Source of the DNA: Basidiobolus meristosporus CBS 931.73
Lineage: Eukaryota; Basidiobolomycota; Basidiobolomycetes; Basidiobolales; Basidiobolaceae
Direction: 5' to 3'
Assembly: GCA_002104905.1 (NCBI GenBank)
Contig: MCFE01000327.1
Coordinates: 30,341 to 94,340, forward strand
Length of the DNA stretch: 64,000 nt
Within the stretch, counting starts at the first letter, position 1. Every line of letters begins with the position of its first letter. Positions 1 to 10,199 of this stretch are shown here, piece after piece. Below the pieces are notes generated by a model. The model was given only the letters and a program-made list of their open reading frames with translations, searched no databases and had not been told where the DNA came from. Both the position numbers and the translations under genes were made by a program.

Positions 1-110
1 CTTTCCTCAGATCCATGATCCCATGCTTATTCCCCTATCAACAAGACAAAATTAGTACTTTTACCAAACATTATACTCTAACCCTGAGACTGTTACAGAA
101 TGCTCCTGAG
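1..110. repeat. Direct-repeat fragment shared with 2670-2775
   Basis: The first ~105 bases align with 2670-2775: both share a TTACAG end, an ACCAAACAT block and a run over a ccctga(a/g) motif. The two copies flank the uncharacterised repeat that lies between them, in direct orientation. They may be the terminal or unit repeats of a tandem array or element. No coding capacity is visible. Confidence 0.5.
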
Positions 111-280
111 TGTTGAGAAGCCCTCTTTACTTAGTTCCACAGTTGTATTACTTTTACAAAGGTGTGAATACTAAGCTCTCTTATGAATAATAAAATATTC
201 AACTTTTATCATTATTTCTTGATAGGTTCCTCATATCTAAATCACTTCTTAAGTTGTACAATAGAACACTATGAAAATAA

Positions 281-650
281 TTGTAAGGATCCCACTCAAG
301 GCTATTGAAAATTTACAGTCCTGTGACTAAGCAGTGTTGATCCTACCAGGACACAATCCATGGACTGTTGAGAATAATTGTACCCTCAATTTCATTACCA
401 TGTTTGTCAAAATTCTTCACAAAAACAATACACAAGTAGCTTTTGATTGGGTCTCTGCCAATTCTGTCACTTTCTGCTCCCATTCACTCAATCATCCTTA
501 TAGATTGTGTACATTACTGGGCTATTGCCTCTTTTTCATACTCCTTACTTCCTGACTCAATCAATTTTCTTACTATTCATGTATACAAATTAAGATATTT
601 CTGTAGAAACTTCAGTTGTGCCTCAATTGCAGCTTGAAATGTACTATACA
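281..650 (+). repeat. Degenerate LTR-like repeat, left-hand copy
   Basis: The stretch starts TGTAAGGATCC and ends near CTATACA. Its first ~145 bases match the reverse complement of 17411-17557 (shared core agtcctgtgactaag and a ggactgttga block), and its last ~145 bases match 9955-10095. Both halves therefore occur elsewhere in the window, and the TG start and CA end suit an LTR. It lies directly next to the uncharacterised repeat at 651-2560, and a similar LTR end lies next to the second copy of that repeat at 10.2 kb. The two are probably parts of one element. The orientation of the LTR is inferred from its TG end only. Confidence 0.45.
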
Positions 651-2560
651 ACTGATTCCCATATCTCATAGTCTTCAGCTTGCACTGCAAGCTTGAGCAG
701 CTCATTGGCCAGTTGTTGCAACTAATCCTTGCAGTATCATGTAAATTCTTGTGAACACTGCTCTTGAAGAAGTGCTCTCACCTCATAGTGTCCCATCAAT
801 GTTCCAAAACTCCACTGTAGGCCTTACAATAGTCTTTTGAGCTCTTGATATTGTTGCTCTCTCTGTCAGTTGGATCTCCACTCTCTTTACAATGCAGGAC
901 ATAGAGGCAGTGGTAGATAAATCTCTTTTCTCTGCAACCTCATCTACCTAAGTGGAGTGTAGCCAAACTGGCAGTGCTCCCAACTCTTGAGAAGCAGCTT
1001 TTGTCTTGATATTGATTCTTCTTAACTTTGATAAGATTCCACCTTCTCTGGGCTGACAGCATTAATTAGTCAAGGGTGCAGGTTTTTTCTCATGCCTCCC
1101 TGTCTCTGGCTTGGGTAGACTGTTTCTCTTTATCTTGACCTTTATCACTGCCAAGTCTTTAGTTGTTATTGGACTGAGTGCTCATAGTACTGAGCTTCAT
1201 AATTCTAGTTGATGAATGCTGCACTGGTGTATCTGCTTCTGTCTGCTTGTCCCCTGCTGGCACTCTACTGGCACCTGATGTTTCTTTCCTACTTGCATGG
1301 AACTATCAGCCCTGCTTGCAATAGATTCCTGTGAAAGCCGTAGGTGTATAACACTGTCATGTGCTTGATTGCTAATATGACCAAGTGGGTCTTGTATTGT
1401 ACTTTGTATTCTCCATCATGAATGCTGTACCTGTGTATTAAGTTTTGCCTGCCTATCCCTTGCCAGCACACTTTTGGAAACCAAATATTTCTCTGCTGCT
1501 TGTATGCAGCTTCCAGCTCTGCTTCTAGTGGGCTCCTGACAATGACATAGGCTTTTATACTGTTAAGTGTTTCACTTTTACTGCAACTTAATACTGTTTA
1601 TGTTGTACAGCAATTTCTCCTTGATGAATGCTGCACTGATGCATCTGTTTCTGCCTGCCTGTCCCTTGCTGGCCTCTTCTGGTTACCTGATGAATCTTGG
1701 CTGCTTACTTCTTGCTTTCAGCCCTACTTGTGACAAGCTCTTGAGGAAGCTGCTGGATCTTATCTTTGGCACCCTTGTTCTTCTGCATTTAAAAGCTCTG
1801 GCTATTCTGGAGATACTTTCTTAGCATACAAGTGCTGGCCCAAGATCTGGTTGCTTGCCTGAGTCCAGGATAATGCCCATGGAAGATGTTGAACACATTC
1901 TGTTTAGTCTTCAGCTCCTGATGGCCAATGGTATGCTGGCCATTATGTGATGCCATGCCGGACTTCTAACAGCCTGTGATGTATTAGCCCACTGTTAATA
2001 ATTGTATTCAATGGCTGTTGAAATATTGGACCATTTGGTATCATTCAACAGCTAACAACTTATTTAACAACTCTAGACTAGTCTTGGTCACTGTTGGACT
2101 AGTTTACAGCCCTAACTTTAGCCAGTTTCTTTAGATCTATGATTCTTTAAAATTCTCCTATAGAGTGTATAGTGTTCCCCTGCTGCTACACTAAAATATG
2201 GCTCACTTTTTGACTGTGACATTGGGCTACCTGGGTTCCATTCTTGTAGCAAAGATACTGCATTCTCTACCTGGGATATTGTTTTCTCATCACCTTTTAT
2301 ATGATCATCCTGCTTCTGAACTATTTCCAGATTTCTCTGAGCCATTGCATTTATACTGCCAGCCACTGCAACTAACTGCCGTTTAATACTCTGGTATATA
2401 CTGATCACATACTAGCTAATACAGGTAGTGGTGGTGCAATGATAGATACTTGCTGCTCTTCAACCAAATGTACTCCACTACTACATTCTGATCTTCCAGA
2501 GCTTTACAATTTACTGGCAGCCCCATAAAGAGTTTCATTGCCTACCAGGCTAAGAGCCTG
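651..2560 (-). mobile_element. Uncharacterised dispersed repeat, copy 1 (decayed, coding on -)
   Basis: About 1.9 kb that aligns over most of its length with 10200-11856, and over its right-hand part with 21362-21640. Copies keep short blocks of similar peptide on the minus strand, for example an EYYKDLLQRMADKVLDLAVL-type stretch near the C-terminal end and a coiled-coil-like IKRQLVAVAGSINAMAQRNL stretch near 2118-2408, so the repeat once encoded a protein. Stops and frameshifts break every reading frame. Inside it is a module of about 205 bases repeated three times, starting near 1209, 1417 and 1621. I do not recognise the protein. No reverse transcriptase, integrase or transposase motif is visible, and a gag or ORF1-like origin is only a guess. 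Confidence 0.55.
1209..1830 (-). repeat. Internal tandem module, three units of ~205 bp
   Basis: Units start near 1209, 1417 and 1621, each with a gatgaatgctg block followed by a cttgctgg block. Copy 2 of the host repeat has two such units, near 10802 and 11007. The minus-strand peptide of each unit has a VPARDRQ-like stretch followed by QHSSRK-like residues, so the unit was probably a protein repeat of about 68 residues. Confidence 0.55.
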
Positions 2561-2773
2561 AGGATTATGTAGAAATATTGGACTATTTGGCATCATTGAG
2601 CAGCTAAAAGTTTACTTGGCAATTCTGGGATAGTCATGGCTACTGCAGGGCTAACCAACACCCCTAGTGTTGCCACTTTGATAAGATCTTTGATCCTGTA
2701 ATTATTCCCCCATAGTCAAGATTAAGTTGGCACTTTTGACCAAACATAATGCACTACCCTGAAGCTGTTACAG

Positions 2774-3155
2774 TGTTAAAAGTCTTGGTGTAGGAGTTAT
2801 AGAGGAATAGGGATTTTATCTAGTACTGTATTCACTGGCACTTGAACTGATTCTTAGTGAGGTTCCAGCAGCTCCTTATATACATTTTTACCTGATCAAT
2901 TGCCAACTAATTATATTTCCTAATATAGGCTGTGGCTGATGACTCATTTGAGTGCATCAGCATCACCCAATAAGATCGTACTTAATATATCTATTTCTGT
3001 CTAATGAGGATCTGCTGATTCATCTGCTGATTTGTATGCTGATTAATGCTCCTAATTTGATAGATAACATTGATATACTTATAGGCCAAACATATGACTA
3101 AATGATTTGACTAAAAGCTGATCTAAATTAAACATTCAAGCAATAGATCAAAACA
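2774..3155 (-). repeat. Ty3/gypsy LTR, outer copy
   Basis: A 382-bp copy of the LTR also seen at 3269-3638 and (truncated) at 7855-8115. On the minus strand it starts TGTTTTGATC directly after a polypurine tract (GGGGAAAAA, the complement of 3156-3164). On the plus strand it starts TGTTAAAAG. Its right side continues into ~113 bp of internal 3' sequence, which then meets the next LTR, so LTR and internal end are duplicated in tandem. Confidence 0.75.
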
Positions 3156-3268
3156 TTTTTCCCCTACTAAAGTTGAGAGGGTTCTCCTGAATCTCTTATC
3201 TTATGATACCAATATCTTGAAGGTTTAATATTGTTGGCAAGTCTTGCAAGCTTAAATCTGTCTCTATG

Positions 3269-3638
3269 CGTTACAAGTCTTGGTATAAGAGTTGTAGAGG
3301 AATAAGGAGTTTAGCTAGTATTGTATTCACTAAAACTTGAACTGATCTTTATTGGGATTCCAGCAGCTCCTTATATACATTTTTACCAGATCAATTGCTG
3401 ACTAATTGTATTTCCTAATGTAGGCTGTGGCAGATGACTCATTTGAGTGCATCAGCATCACCCATTAGGATCCTACTTAGTATATCTATTTCTGTCTGAT
3501 GAGGATTTGATGATTCATCGGCTGATTAATGCTCCTAATTAGATAGATGACATTTATATACTAATAGACCAAACATAGGACTATATGATTTGACTAAAAG
3601 CTGATCTAACTTAAGCACTCATGCAACAGATCATAACA
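3269..3638 (-). repeat. Ty3/gypsy 3' LTR
   Basis: A 370-bp LTR at the 3' end of the minus-strand gypsy element. The polypurine tract GGGGAGAA abuts its minus-strand TGTTATGATC start at 3638. It is similar along its length to 2774-3155, including a ccagcagctccttatata block and the gcatcagcatcaccca block. Confidence 0.8.
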
Positions 3639-3876
3639 TTCTCCCCTGCTAAAGTTGAGATGATTCTCCTGAACCTCTTTTTTTGTGATACCAATATCTT
3701 GATGGTTCAGTATTATCAGCAAGTCTTGCAAGCTTGAGTCTGTCCATATGCACTAAGTCTTCCCAGATATTGCCTTGTTTGTCCACCAGTTGGTAAGTTG
3801 CAAATGGACATTCTCTGATGATCTTGAATGGTCTTGTCCATTGTGGCTCAAACTTCTTCCAAGTATTGTTTCTCAG

Positions 3877-4931
3877 CTAAACAAAGTTCACAACTGTCAA
3901 TGCTTCTGGAGCTATAGTCTTATCAAATCTCTGCTTCATCTTTTCTGCACGTTGAGATACTTTGGTTTGTGCCTCTTGAGGTCTTTGTTTCAGTTGCTGG
4001 TGTCTACTTGGATGACCGAGTTCATCTTCTAAGGTGTCTGTAAGCTTTGGTTGTGTGAGATCTCCTGGAATCCTTGGTTCACATCCATACATTGAGTAAA
4101 ATGGTGATTGCTGGGTGGTGTTGTGTACTCTGACTCTGCATGCAAAGAGTACTTGGTCTATGTACTCATCCCATCTACTGACAACTCCATTTGCATACTT
4201 GGTGCGCATTTTTCAAAATAATCCATTAAACCGCTCAGTGACTCCATTAGTTCTGGGGTGATATGCCAAGGTTTTCAAGTGTTTGATCTGCAGCATTTCC
4301 AGGTAAGCTTCTGATGTCTTTGCCATAAAGTTTGCACCTCTTTTGGATGGAATCTCTACAGGGCATCCAAACTTCATAAAGATTTCATGGTAGATGAAAC
4401 TTGCAACTTCTTGTTCACTGGCTATAGGTACAGCATTAGCCACTGGCCATTTTGTGGCATGGTCAATTGCCACTAGGATCCAATGATTATATTTCCTTGT
4501 AGTTGGCAGTCTTCCAATAAAGTCAATTCCCCATCATTCTAATGGTCTTACAGGCTCCAGGGAAAGAGTTCAGCACTTCTCTGTGGTTGGCCTTGGTTTA
4601 TTTGGAAATTTGGGGATGTTTTCACTAGCTTCTCAATGTCTGGTTTCATTCTGGGCCACCATGCTCTGGCTTTCACAAGACTATAGTTTCCTTCAATTCC
4701 AAGATGTCCATATCCATTGTGTAGCTTATGTATTAAGTCCAGGCAAGAAACATAAGGGCAATAGGCAATAGGGCTTCCATCAACAATTTGGTAGAGTGCT
4801 TCATCCTGTAATACAGATTTGCTGGCTTCATCCCAGATTATCTTCTTGATATCTTCATCCACCTCATTAGGTATGGCTTGGTCCTCCAAGTACTTTGGTA
4901 ATAGGCTAGGCCAATTGGACTCATGCACCAA
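3877..4931 (-). pseudogene. Gypsy integrase (broken)
   Basis: Integrase joins retrotransposon DNA to the host chromosome. The zinc-binding region is recognisable near 4600-4720 (HKLHNGYGHLG then KARAWWPRM), but the Cys pair of the HHCC motif is lost (SPNFQINQ). The catalytic core lies at 4213-4540: the first Asp is in VAIDHATKWP and the Glu in TNGVTERFNG, but the middle Asp, normally in an SDxGxxF motif, is replaced in PSKRGANF. A downstream piece (3877-4209) has the WDEYIDQVLFACR and YGCEPRIP blocks typical of gypsy integrase. Two frame breaks and the lost Asp mean it is inactive. Confidence 0.88.
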
Positions 4932-4988
4932 GTTGAGTTGTGCAACTTGATCTAATCTTGATAAGGCATCAGCAACCGTATTGTTTTT

Positions 4989-6226
4989 TCAAGGGCAGTA
5001 GACAATCTCCAAGTCAAATTGCTGAATGTATTCACTCCATCTTGTCATTCTTCTAGTAAGTATCTTCTGAGTGAATATATACTTGAGGGAGGCATGATCA
5101 GTCTTGACAGTGCATTTGACTCCTTCAATATAGCGTCTCCCTGTCTTCAAACAGTGTATTAAAGCAAGCATCTCTGTCTTATTGACTGGATGGTCTTGTT
5201 CTGCTGAGTTTGGTTTCTTTGATTTAAAGGCTAGGGTAGTTCTTTCCCTTGTGTTCTTGGCTCAACACTCCACAAATTGCATAATCTGAAGCGTCTGTGC
5301 ACATAGTAAACTTTTTGCTGAAGTCTGGTATTCTTAAGCTTGGCAGCTTGGCAAGTTCATTCTTGAGCATCTGGGAGGCAGTCTCACAAGCTATGTCCCA
5401 CTTGTAGGTTTTGTCTTTCTTGAGGACGTCAGTTGAAGGGGCTGCAATGCTTGCAAAGAACTTGACAAGTCTCCAATAATAGGAAACCATTCCAATGAAT
5501 GATCTGAGCGCTGATATGCTATGGGGCTGCTTCAGATTCTTGACAACTTCAGCCTTCTTAGGGTCTAAGGTTACTCCTGTGCTAGTCACTATTTGTCCCA
5601 GATATTCAATGTGTTCCTTGAAGAATTCACACTTGGCTAGCTTGCCATAAAGCTTGCTCTATCTTAGCTTCTTCAAAACCTTTTCAATGTGCACCAAGTG
5701 ATCCTCTTCTGACTTGCTGTATATCAATATATCATCTAGGTAGATTATGACAAACTTGTCCAAGTACTCCTGGAAGACACTCTGTATCAGGGTCATGAAT
5801 GTTGCAGGGGCATTGGTGAGGCCAAAACTCATGACTAAGTAGTTGTAATGTCCATATCTGTTCCTAGACAACATCTTAGGGATGTGTTCTGGCTTCACCC
5901 TGCTCTGATTGTATCATGACATGAGGTCAATCTTGCTGAAAATAGTGACTCCATTGAGTTGGTCCAAAAGCTCATCAATCTAAGGTATGGGGTACTTATT
6001 CTTCATAGTAAATGAGTTGAGGGCTATGCAGTTAATGCTCATCCCAAGTGTTCCATCCTTCTTTTTTGCAAAAAGCACTGGTGTTCCCAAAGGTGACTTG
6101 GGTCCAATATATCCTAGCTCCAATATCTGATCTATTTGTCTCTTCATCTTCCAATTGCAATGGACTCATTTGATAGGGTGTCCTACTCACTGGGGTGCTA
6201 TCTCCTGTGTCAATGGCCTGATCCAC
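4989..6226 (-). pseudogene. Gypsy reverse transcriptase-RNase H (broken)
   Basis: This part copied element RNA into DNA. The RT palm is at 5659-5898 with [13 protein letters not shown] and the intact catalytic YLDD box in [12 protein letters not shown]. The thumb and connection follow at 5224-5589 (LRSFIGMVSYYWRLV). RNase H starts with CTDASDYAICGVLSQ and ends at 4989-5171 with KTDHASLKYIF. The N-terminal RT part at 6032-6226 is frameshifted. At least four frame breaks separate the pieces, so no full polyprotein can be made, although the YLDD itself is undamaged. Confidence 0.9.
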
Positions 6227-6235
6227 CTCTCTGAC

Positions 6236-7009
6236 TCATTGTAGGCTTACAAGTTCATCTAGAAATAAGTCTGAGCATTCCTTCAGAAGAGTGTGGACCT
6301 TCTGTGGTACTGGAGTAGAGGAATCCTCCAGTAATACTGCCATGAGGAGCAACCAGGTGCCTTTTCTAAGTGCTCTACAGAACTGTGTTTTGCTAAGTTT
6401 ACTTGTTTCACACACACTGGAATTGATTGAGTTGAAATCCAGTCTGGCAGATAGTAGCTCACAGGTCTTGTTGTTATTCTGGATCTGAGTAGCATGCATT
6501 CTCCAGCTGATTGATGGATTACAACAAAATAGCCAGGTTTTTCCAGGTGCAGGGTCAAATTTGCAGTTCCCAAGTACATAGGCCTGTAGGTCTTCTTCAT
6601 AGTCATTGATCTTCATCCTTACTGGCTGAGTAATATGGTTGATTATGTGAGAGTTCCCATCAGCTGTTGAGACTGAAGTTGATTTGGTGGGTTCTGAGTT
6701 GATTTCAGCCCTCAGAGCAAATTTCTCTGATATGTACTCATATAGTGCTCCTGATTCAATCATGATCTTGGCAGGAACTGCTTTAATTACTCTGTTCAAA
6801 TATTTTAGCTTTGCTGGGTTCAAGTTCATCTGGTATAGGTACTCTTCTGTCATATGGAAAGGGGAGTTCTGAGTCTTCTTCAAGTTCATCCTCCATGTTA
6901 CCATGCTCAAGGGCTTCAATATGGCTAAAGGTTTGTGATGGCTGGTGTCCATTTCTTCTCTGAGGGCAGTACTACAAAATATGTCCCTGCTGGTGGCAAT
7001 TAAGGCCAA
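6236..7009 (-). pseudogene. Gypsy aspartic protease region (broken)
   Basis: The reading frame contains a retropepsin-like active-site stretch, VPAKIMIESGALYEYISEKF. The usual catalytic DSG is ESG here. The plus-strand relative at 9590-9630 keeps the DSG form (KIMIDSGALHMYIS), which supports both the identification and the mutation. A downstream NPSISW-type stretch runs towards the RT. The region lies between gag and RT as expected for Ty3/gypsy. Confidence 0.75.
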
Positions 7010-7020
7010 GTCCTTTCTTC

Positions 7021-7830
7021 ATACATTCTTCTGAGGTAGGATTCGTCTGCATGGCATATATTTCAATTGGCACTGCTCCTGATTGTCTTCTTTCATAGTG
7101 ATTGTAGCCACTCTGATCAGTCATTGTGGGCTTCCCAACTCCAAACATAGCTGAGTTGTAGTCAATGGCAATCTTGATGGCTTCTTCAATATTCCAAGGT
7201 CATCACTAGTTGACTTCCGTGCAAGTTCCTTCTTTCAGCCCATCAATAAAGTATTCCACTTGATCCAGGGGGTTCATTCTTTCAACTTGTCCAAGTAGAT
7301 ATCTATATTCATAGGTTTAATCTTGAGCTATTCCTTTCTGTGTGAGTATCTTCAACTTTCTTCTTTGTAGTGTCTGCTAGTGTGGGGGTTCAAAATCATC
7401 CTGATTTTCTAACACAAACTCTCTCAGGTAGAGATTGCAGAGCATCCCATCATGGTGGCCAAACTGATCTTGTTGTGGTACTATTGTAAAGCTACATCTG
7501 GCAGGTAAGAGGCTGCATAATATAACTTACTTTCTGGAGCATTTTCCTTAGCCTTGAAAGCTACTTCAATCTGGAGGAGCCAAGTTCCCAGGTTTTCACT
7601 GACTCTACTATGGTGCTGGTTGACCTTCGCACAGAAGTTACTCTGAATAGGGTTTTGCTGGTTCTGTGCCAGGGTTTTGCTGGCTTTTGGTTATAGTAGA
7701 CATTCCTTGTTGCTGCTGGCTAAGGATCTGGTGTAATTGTTGCTGTTGGGCCAGGATTTGCTGCATCGCATTCTTCCACTCTTGATTTTCTGACATCTTG
7801 GCAGAGGGTGCTTCTTTCATCACAAGGGAG
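7021..7830 (-). pseudogene. Gypsy gag relic
   Basis: This is the capsid gene position, between the primer-binding site and the protease. The N-terminal piece at 7638-7823 is glutamine-rich (LAQQQQLHQILSQQQQGM), a common feature of gypsy gag N-termini. The rest is fragmented, but matches in reverse the better-preserved gag on the plus strand at 8365-9344, for example the YDxAxFG motif near 7140-7170. Confidence 0.7.
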
Positions 7831-7837
7831 GCTTCTG

Positions 7838-7854
7838 GTTGTTGCTGCTACCAA
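7838..7854 (-). other. Primer-binding site, initiator-Met tRNA type
   Basis: Read on the minus strand, the bases next to the LTR end are TTGGTAGCAGCAACAAC. TGGTAGCAGC is the usual complement of an initiator tRNA 3' end (GCTGCTACCA). The position directly inside the 5' LTR supports it. Confidence 0.6.
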
Positions 7855-8115
7855 TGTTACAGCTCTTGGTATAATAGTTGTAAAGGAATAGGGAGTTTAG
7901 ATAGTATTGCATTCACTAAAAGTTGAATTGATTTCATTGAGGTTCCAGCAGCTCCTTTTATACTTTTTGCCTGATCAATTTCTGACTAATTGAATAACCT
8001 AATGTAAGTTGTGACTGACAACTCATTTGATTGCATCATCATTACGCAATAGTATCCTAACTAAGTTATGTATTTCTCTCTGATAAGGATTGGCCAACTC
8101 ATTTGCTCACTAATG
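7855..8115 (-). repeat. Ty3/gypsy 5' LTR (truncated)
   Basis: It begins TGTTACAGCTCTTGG on the plus strand and follows 3269-3638 for about 260 bases (ggttccagcagctcc, ttgcatcatcat blocks). Similarity stops near 8115, about 110 bases short of the expected outer end. Confidence 0.75.
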
Positions 8116-8290
8116 CCAAAACAAATTTATTCATAATGCTAACTATGGCAGGTCATTCTTGAATCCTATATTCATGTATGTACAGTGACTCAACTACAAG
8201 ACTGTCTTAGATTCACATGTAGCTATTTTGGTTATGATCCACTGCTTGAATATTGCAGAAGCCTCCTTTAGGATGTTAAATAATAAAGAA
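8116..8290. repeat. CACTA-like terminal fragment
   Basis: Bases around 8195-8225 share ACAAGACTGTCTTA and the following ATTCAC block with 12006-12035, which lies just ahead of the Tnp2 relic. The string ACTACAAG resembles CACTA-element ends. Nothing else is recognised between the two gypsy copies. Confidence 0.35.
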
Positions 8291-8681
8291 TGGAAGAATG
8301 AATGCAGCAAATCCTGGCCCCACAGTCACAGTTACTCCAGATTCTGAGCTAACAGCAATAAGGAATGACCACCATAGCCCAGAACAGCAAGTCCTTGTTG
8401 AAAGCAACTTTAGTGCAAAGGCCAAATGGTGACATGGTAAAGTCAATGAAAGCCTGGCAATGTGACTTTTTCATCTTAAAGAAGCCTTTAAGGCTTGAGG
8501 GGATGGCCCCAGAAAGCAAGTCACTTTATGCGGCCTCTCACCTAGCAGATGCAGCTTTACAATGGTATCACAACAAGATCAGGTGAGCCACTATGAAGAA
8601 TGCTCTACTACCTCTCCTTGGGAAGAGTTTGTGTTGGAAATTCAAGATGCCTTCAAACCTCCCCACTAGCAGACAATACTA

Positions 8682-9002
8682 CCCTAAGAAAAATCTCAAA
8701 CTTGGAATGCATCTGATTTTTAGCTGGTATTCTGCTGGTATTCTGATGGTATTTTGCTGGTATTCAGCTGGTGTTTTGGGTTCAAAATTTCAAATGCAAT
8801 TTTTGATGGAAGTAATGGGCAGCTAATTGCCAAATTTGGTATGGATGCTAGTTTGCCTAGTCTTTTTGTTGAGAACTTGTTTGCATGCCTGCCCATCAGC
8901 TCAGAACAGAGATACTGAGAGTTGTCAATTTTGAGAAACTTAGAATTCGGTTGATACTATGATGGTATTTTGCTGGACTTTTCTCAATTTTTTCTCTTAG
9001 GG
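8682..9002. mobile_element. MITE copy 1 (321 bp) inserted in gag
   Basis: The ends are CCCTAAG (8682-8688) and CTTAGGG (8996-9002), followed inward by AT-rich, partly complementary sequence. The trinucleotide CTA flanks both sides (8679-8681 and 9003-9005), a 3-bp target duplication as made by PIF/Harbinger-type elements. With the element and one CTA taken out, the gag frame is continuous across the site (QTIL then SSKLKTLRHKG). Relatives lie at 21895-22202 and 22203-22357. There is no coding capacity. Confidence 0.85.
8722..8776 (+). repeat. 11-bp tandem array inside the MITE
   Basis: Five consecutive 11-bp units with consensus (T/A)GCTGGTATTC: 8722-8732, 8733-8743, 8744-8754, 8755-8765 and 8766-8776. 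Some divergent forms of the unit appear in the other MITE copies (complement near 22275-22330). Confidence 0.85.
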
Positions 9003-9955
9003 CTAAGTAGCAAGCTGAAGACACTCAGACACAAAGGAATGGCTCAAGAATACATATATGAGTATAGAATTTTACTTGGACAAATCTGAAGAATGGACAC
9101 CCTTGATCAAGTTAAATACTTTGTTCACAGGTTAAAAGAACAAATCTGCTAGAAAGTGAATTATCAGAGACTGCACACTATTGAAGAAGCCATTAAGATT
9201 GCCATTGACTATGATGCAGCTGTATTTGGAATTGGGAAGCCCACTTTGACTAATCAGAGAAGCTATAATTACTATGAAGGAAAAAAATTGGAAACAGTGC
9301 TAATGGAAATAGATGCTATGCTGAGGAATTCTACTTCCAAATAATGTACATAGGAAGGACTTGGTTACATTGCCACCAGCCAAGGCATATCTCAAGGTAC
9401 TACCAGTGGAAAAGAAATGGACACCAGTCAACAAGAACATTCAACCATATCAATGCCTAAGAGCATAGTCAAATGATGGATGAACTTGTGGAAGATCCAG
9501 AACTTAACTTCTATTTGCCAGAAGAATACTTGTCCTAAATGACCTCAAACTGAGTGAAGCAATTATACTTGAGTGTGGCAATCAATGGAGTGCCTGCAAA
9601 GATCATGATTGACTCAGGAGCATTACATATGTACATATCAGAGCAACTTGCCTTCAAAGCTGGAATTGACACAGAGCCCACAAAATCAACTTCAAGGAAT
9701 AGTTGGATGTGTTCCCATATGAACTTGTCAGCCTACCACCAGTCAGAGACATGGATCATGCCATTGACACAGGAGATAGCCCTCCAGTGTGCAAAATACC
9801 CTATAGAAGGAGTCCATTGCAATTGGGAGATGAAGAGACAAATAGATCAATTATTGGAGCAAGGATATATTGGACCCTGCAAGTCACCTTGGGGAGCACC
9901 AGTGCTTTTTGTGAAAAAGAAGGAAGGAACACTTGGGATGTATATATCAGTGTGC

Positions 9956-10100
9956 ATTGATTGTCTATTGCCTCATTTTGCACTCCTTACTTTCTGACTT
10001 GACTATTTCTCTCACTTTTCATGCGTAGAAATTGATTAATTTCTGTTGAAACTTCATCCGTGCCTTAATTTCCAATTGTATTGATCTATACAAGTCCCTA
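9956..10100 (+). repeat. LTR-like fragment, second copy
   Basis: It matches 500-650 (ctattgcctc, tactcc/ctcctta, ttctgttgaaacttca blocks) and ends in the same CTATACA. As on the left, it is followed by the uncharacterised dispersed repeat. Confidence 0.5.
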
Positions 10101-10199
10101 CACCCCACACTAACATTAAGCCCAACCACTCACTCAACAAGTGACTCCATTAAAATCCACCACTCAATAAGTATTTCTGCTGTAATGCTCTGACTCCAC

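Larger units (their letters stand above)
2774..8115 (-). mobile_element. Decayed Ty3/gypsy LTR retrotransposon
   Basis: The order on the minus strand is 5' LTR (8115-7855), primer-binding site (7854-7838), gag, protease, reverse transcriptase, RNase H, integrase (to ~3770), polypurine tract, and LTR (3638-3269), followed by a tandem extra LTR with internal end (3268-2774). Protease before RT and integrase after RNase H is the Ty3/gypsy order. Many in-frame stops and indels split the coding region into short frames. The 5' LTR is truncated at its outer end near 8115, so no target-site duplication can be read. Confidence 0.9.
8291..9955 (+). pseudogene. Second Ty3/gypsy copy, gag-protease-RT start (broken)
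   Basis: It lies in the opposite orientation to the element on its left. Gag starts near 8290. Residues such as SLYAASHLADAALQWY (8510-8570) are the gag helix region, followed after the MITE by QEYIYEYRILLGQI (9045-9090) and AIKIAIDYDAAVFGIGKP (9190-9245). The protease DSG is intact at 9609-9617. An internal deletion then joins the protease end to the RT N-terminus (MKRQIDQLLEQGYIGPCKSP, VLFVKKKEGTLGM at 9830-9945), so the RT palm is missing. It is interrupted by a MITE at 8682-9002. It belongs to the same family as the minus-strand element, as shown by the shared EPTKSTS block. Confidence 0.85.
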
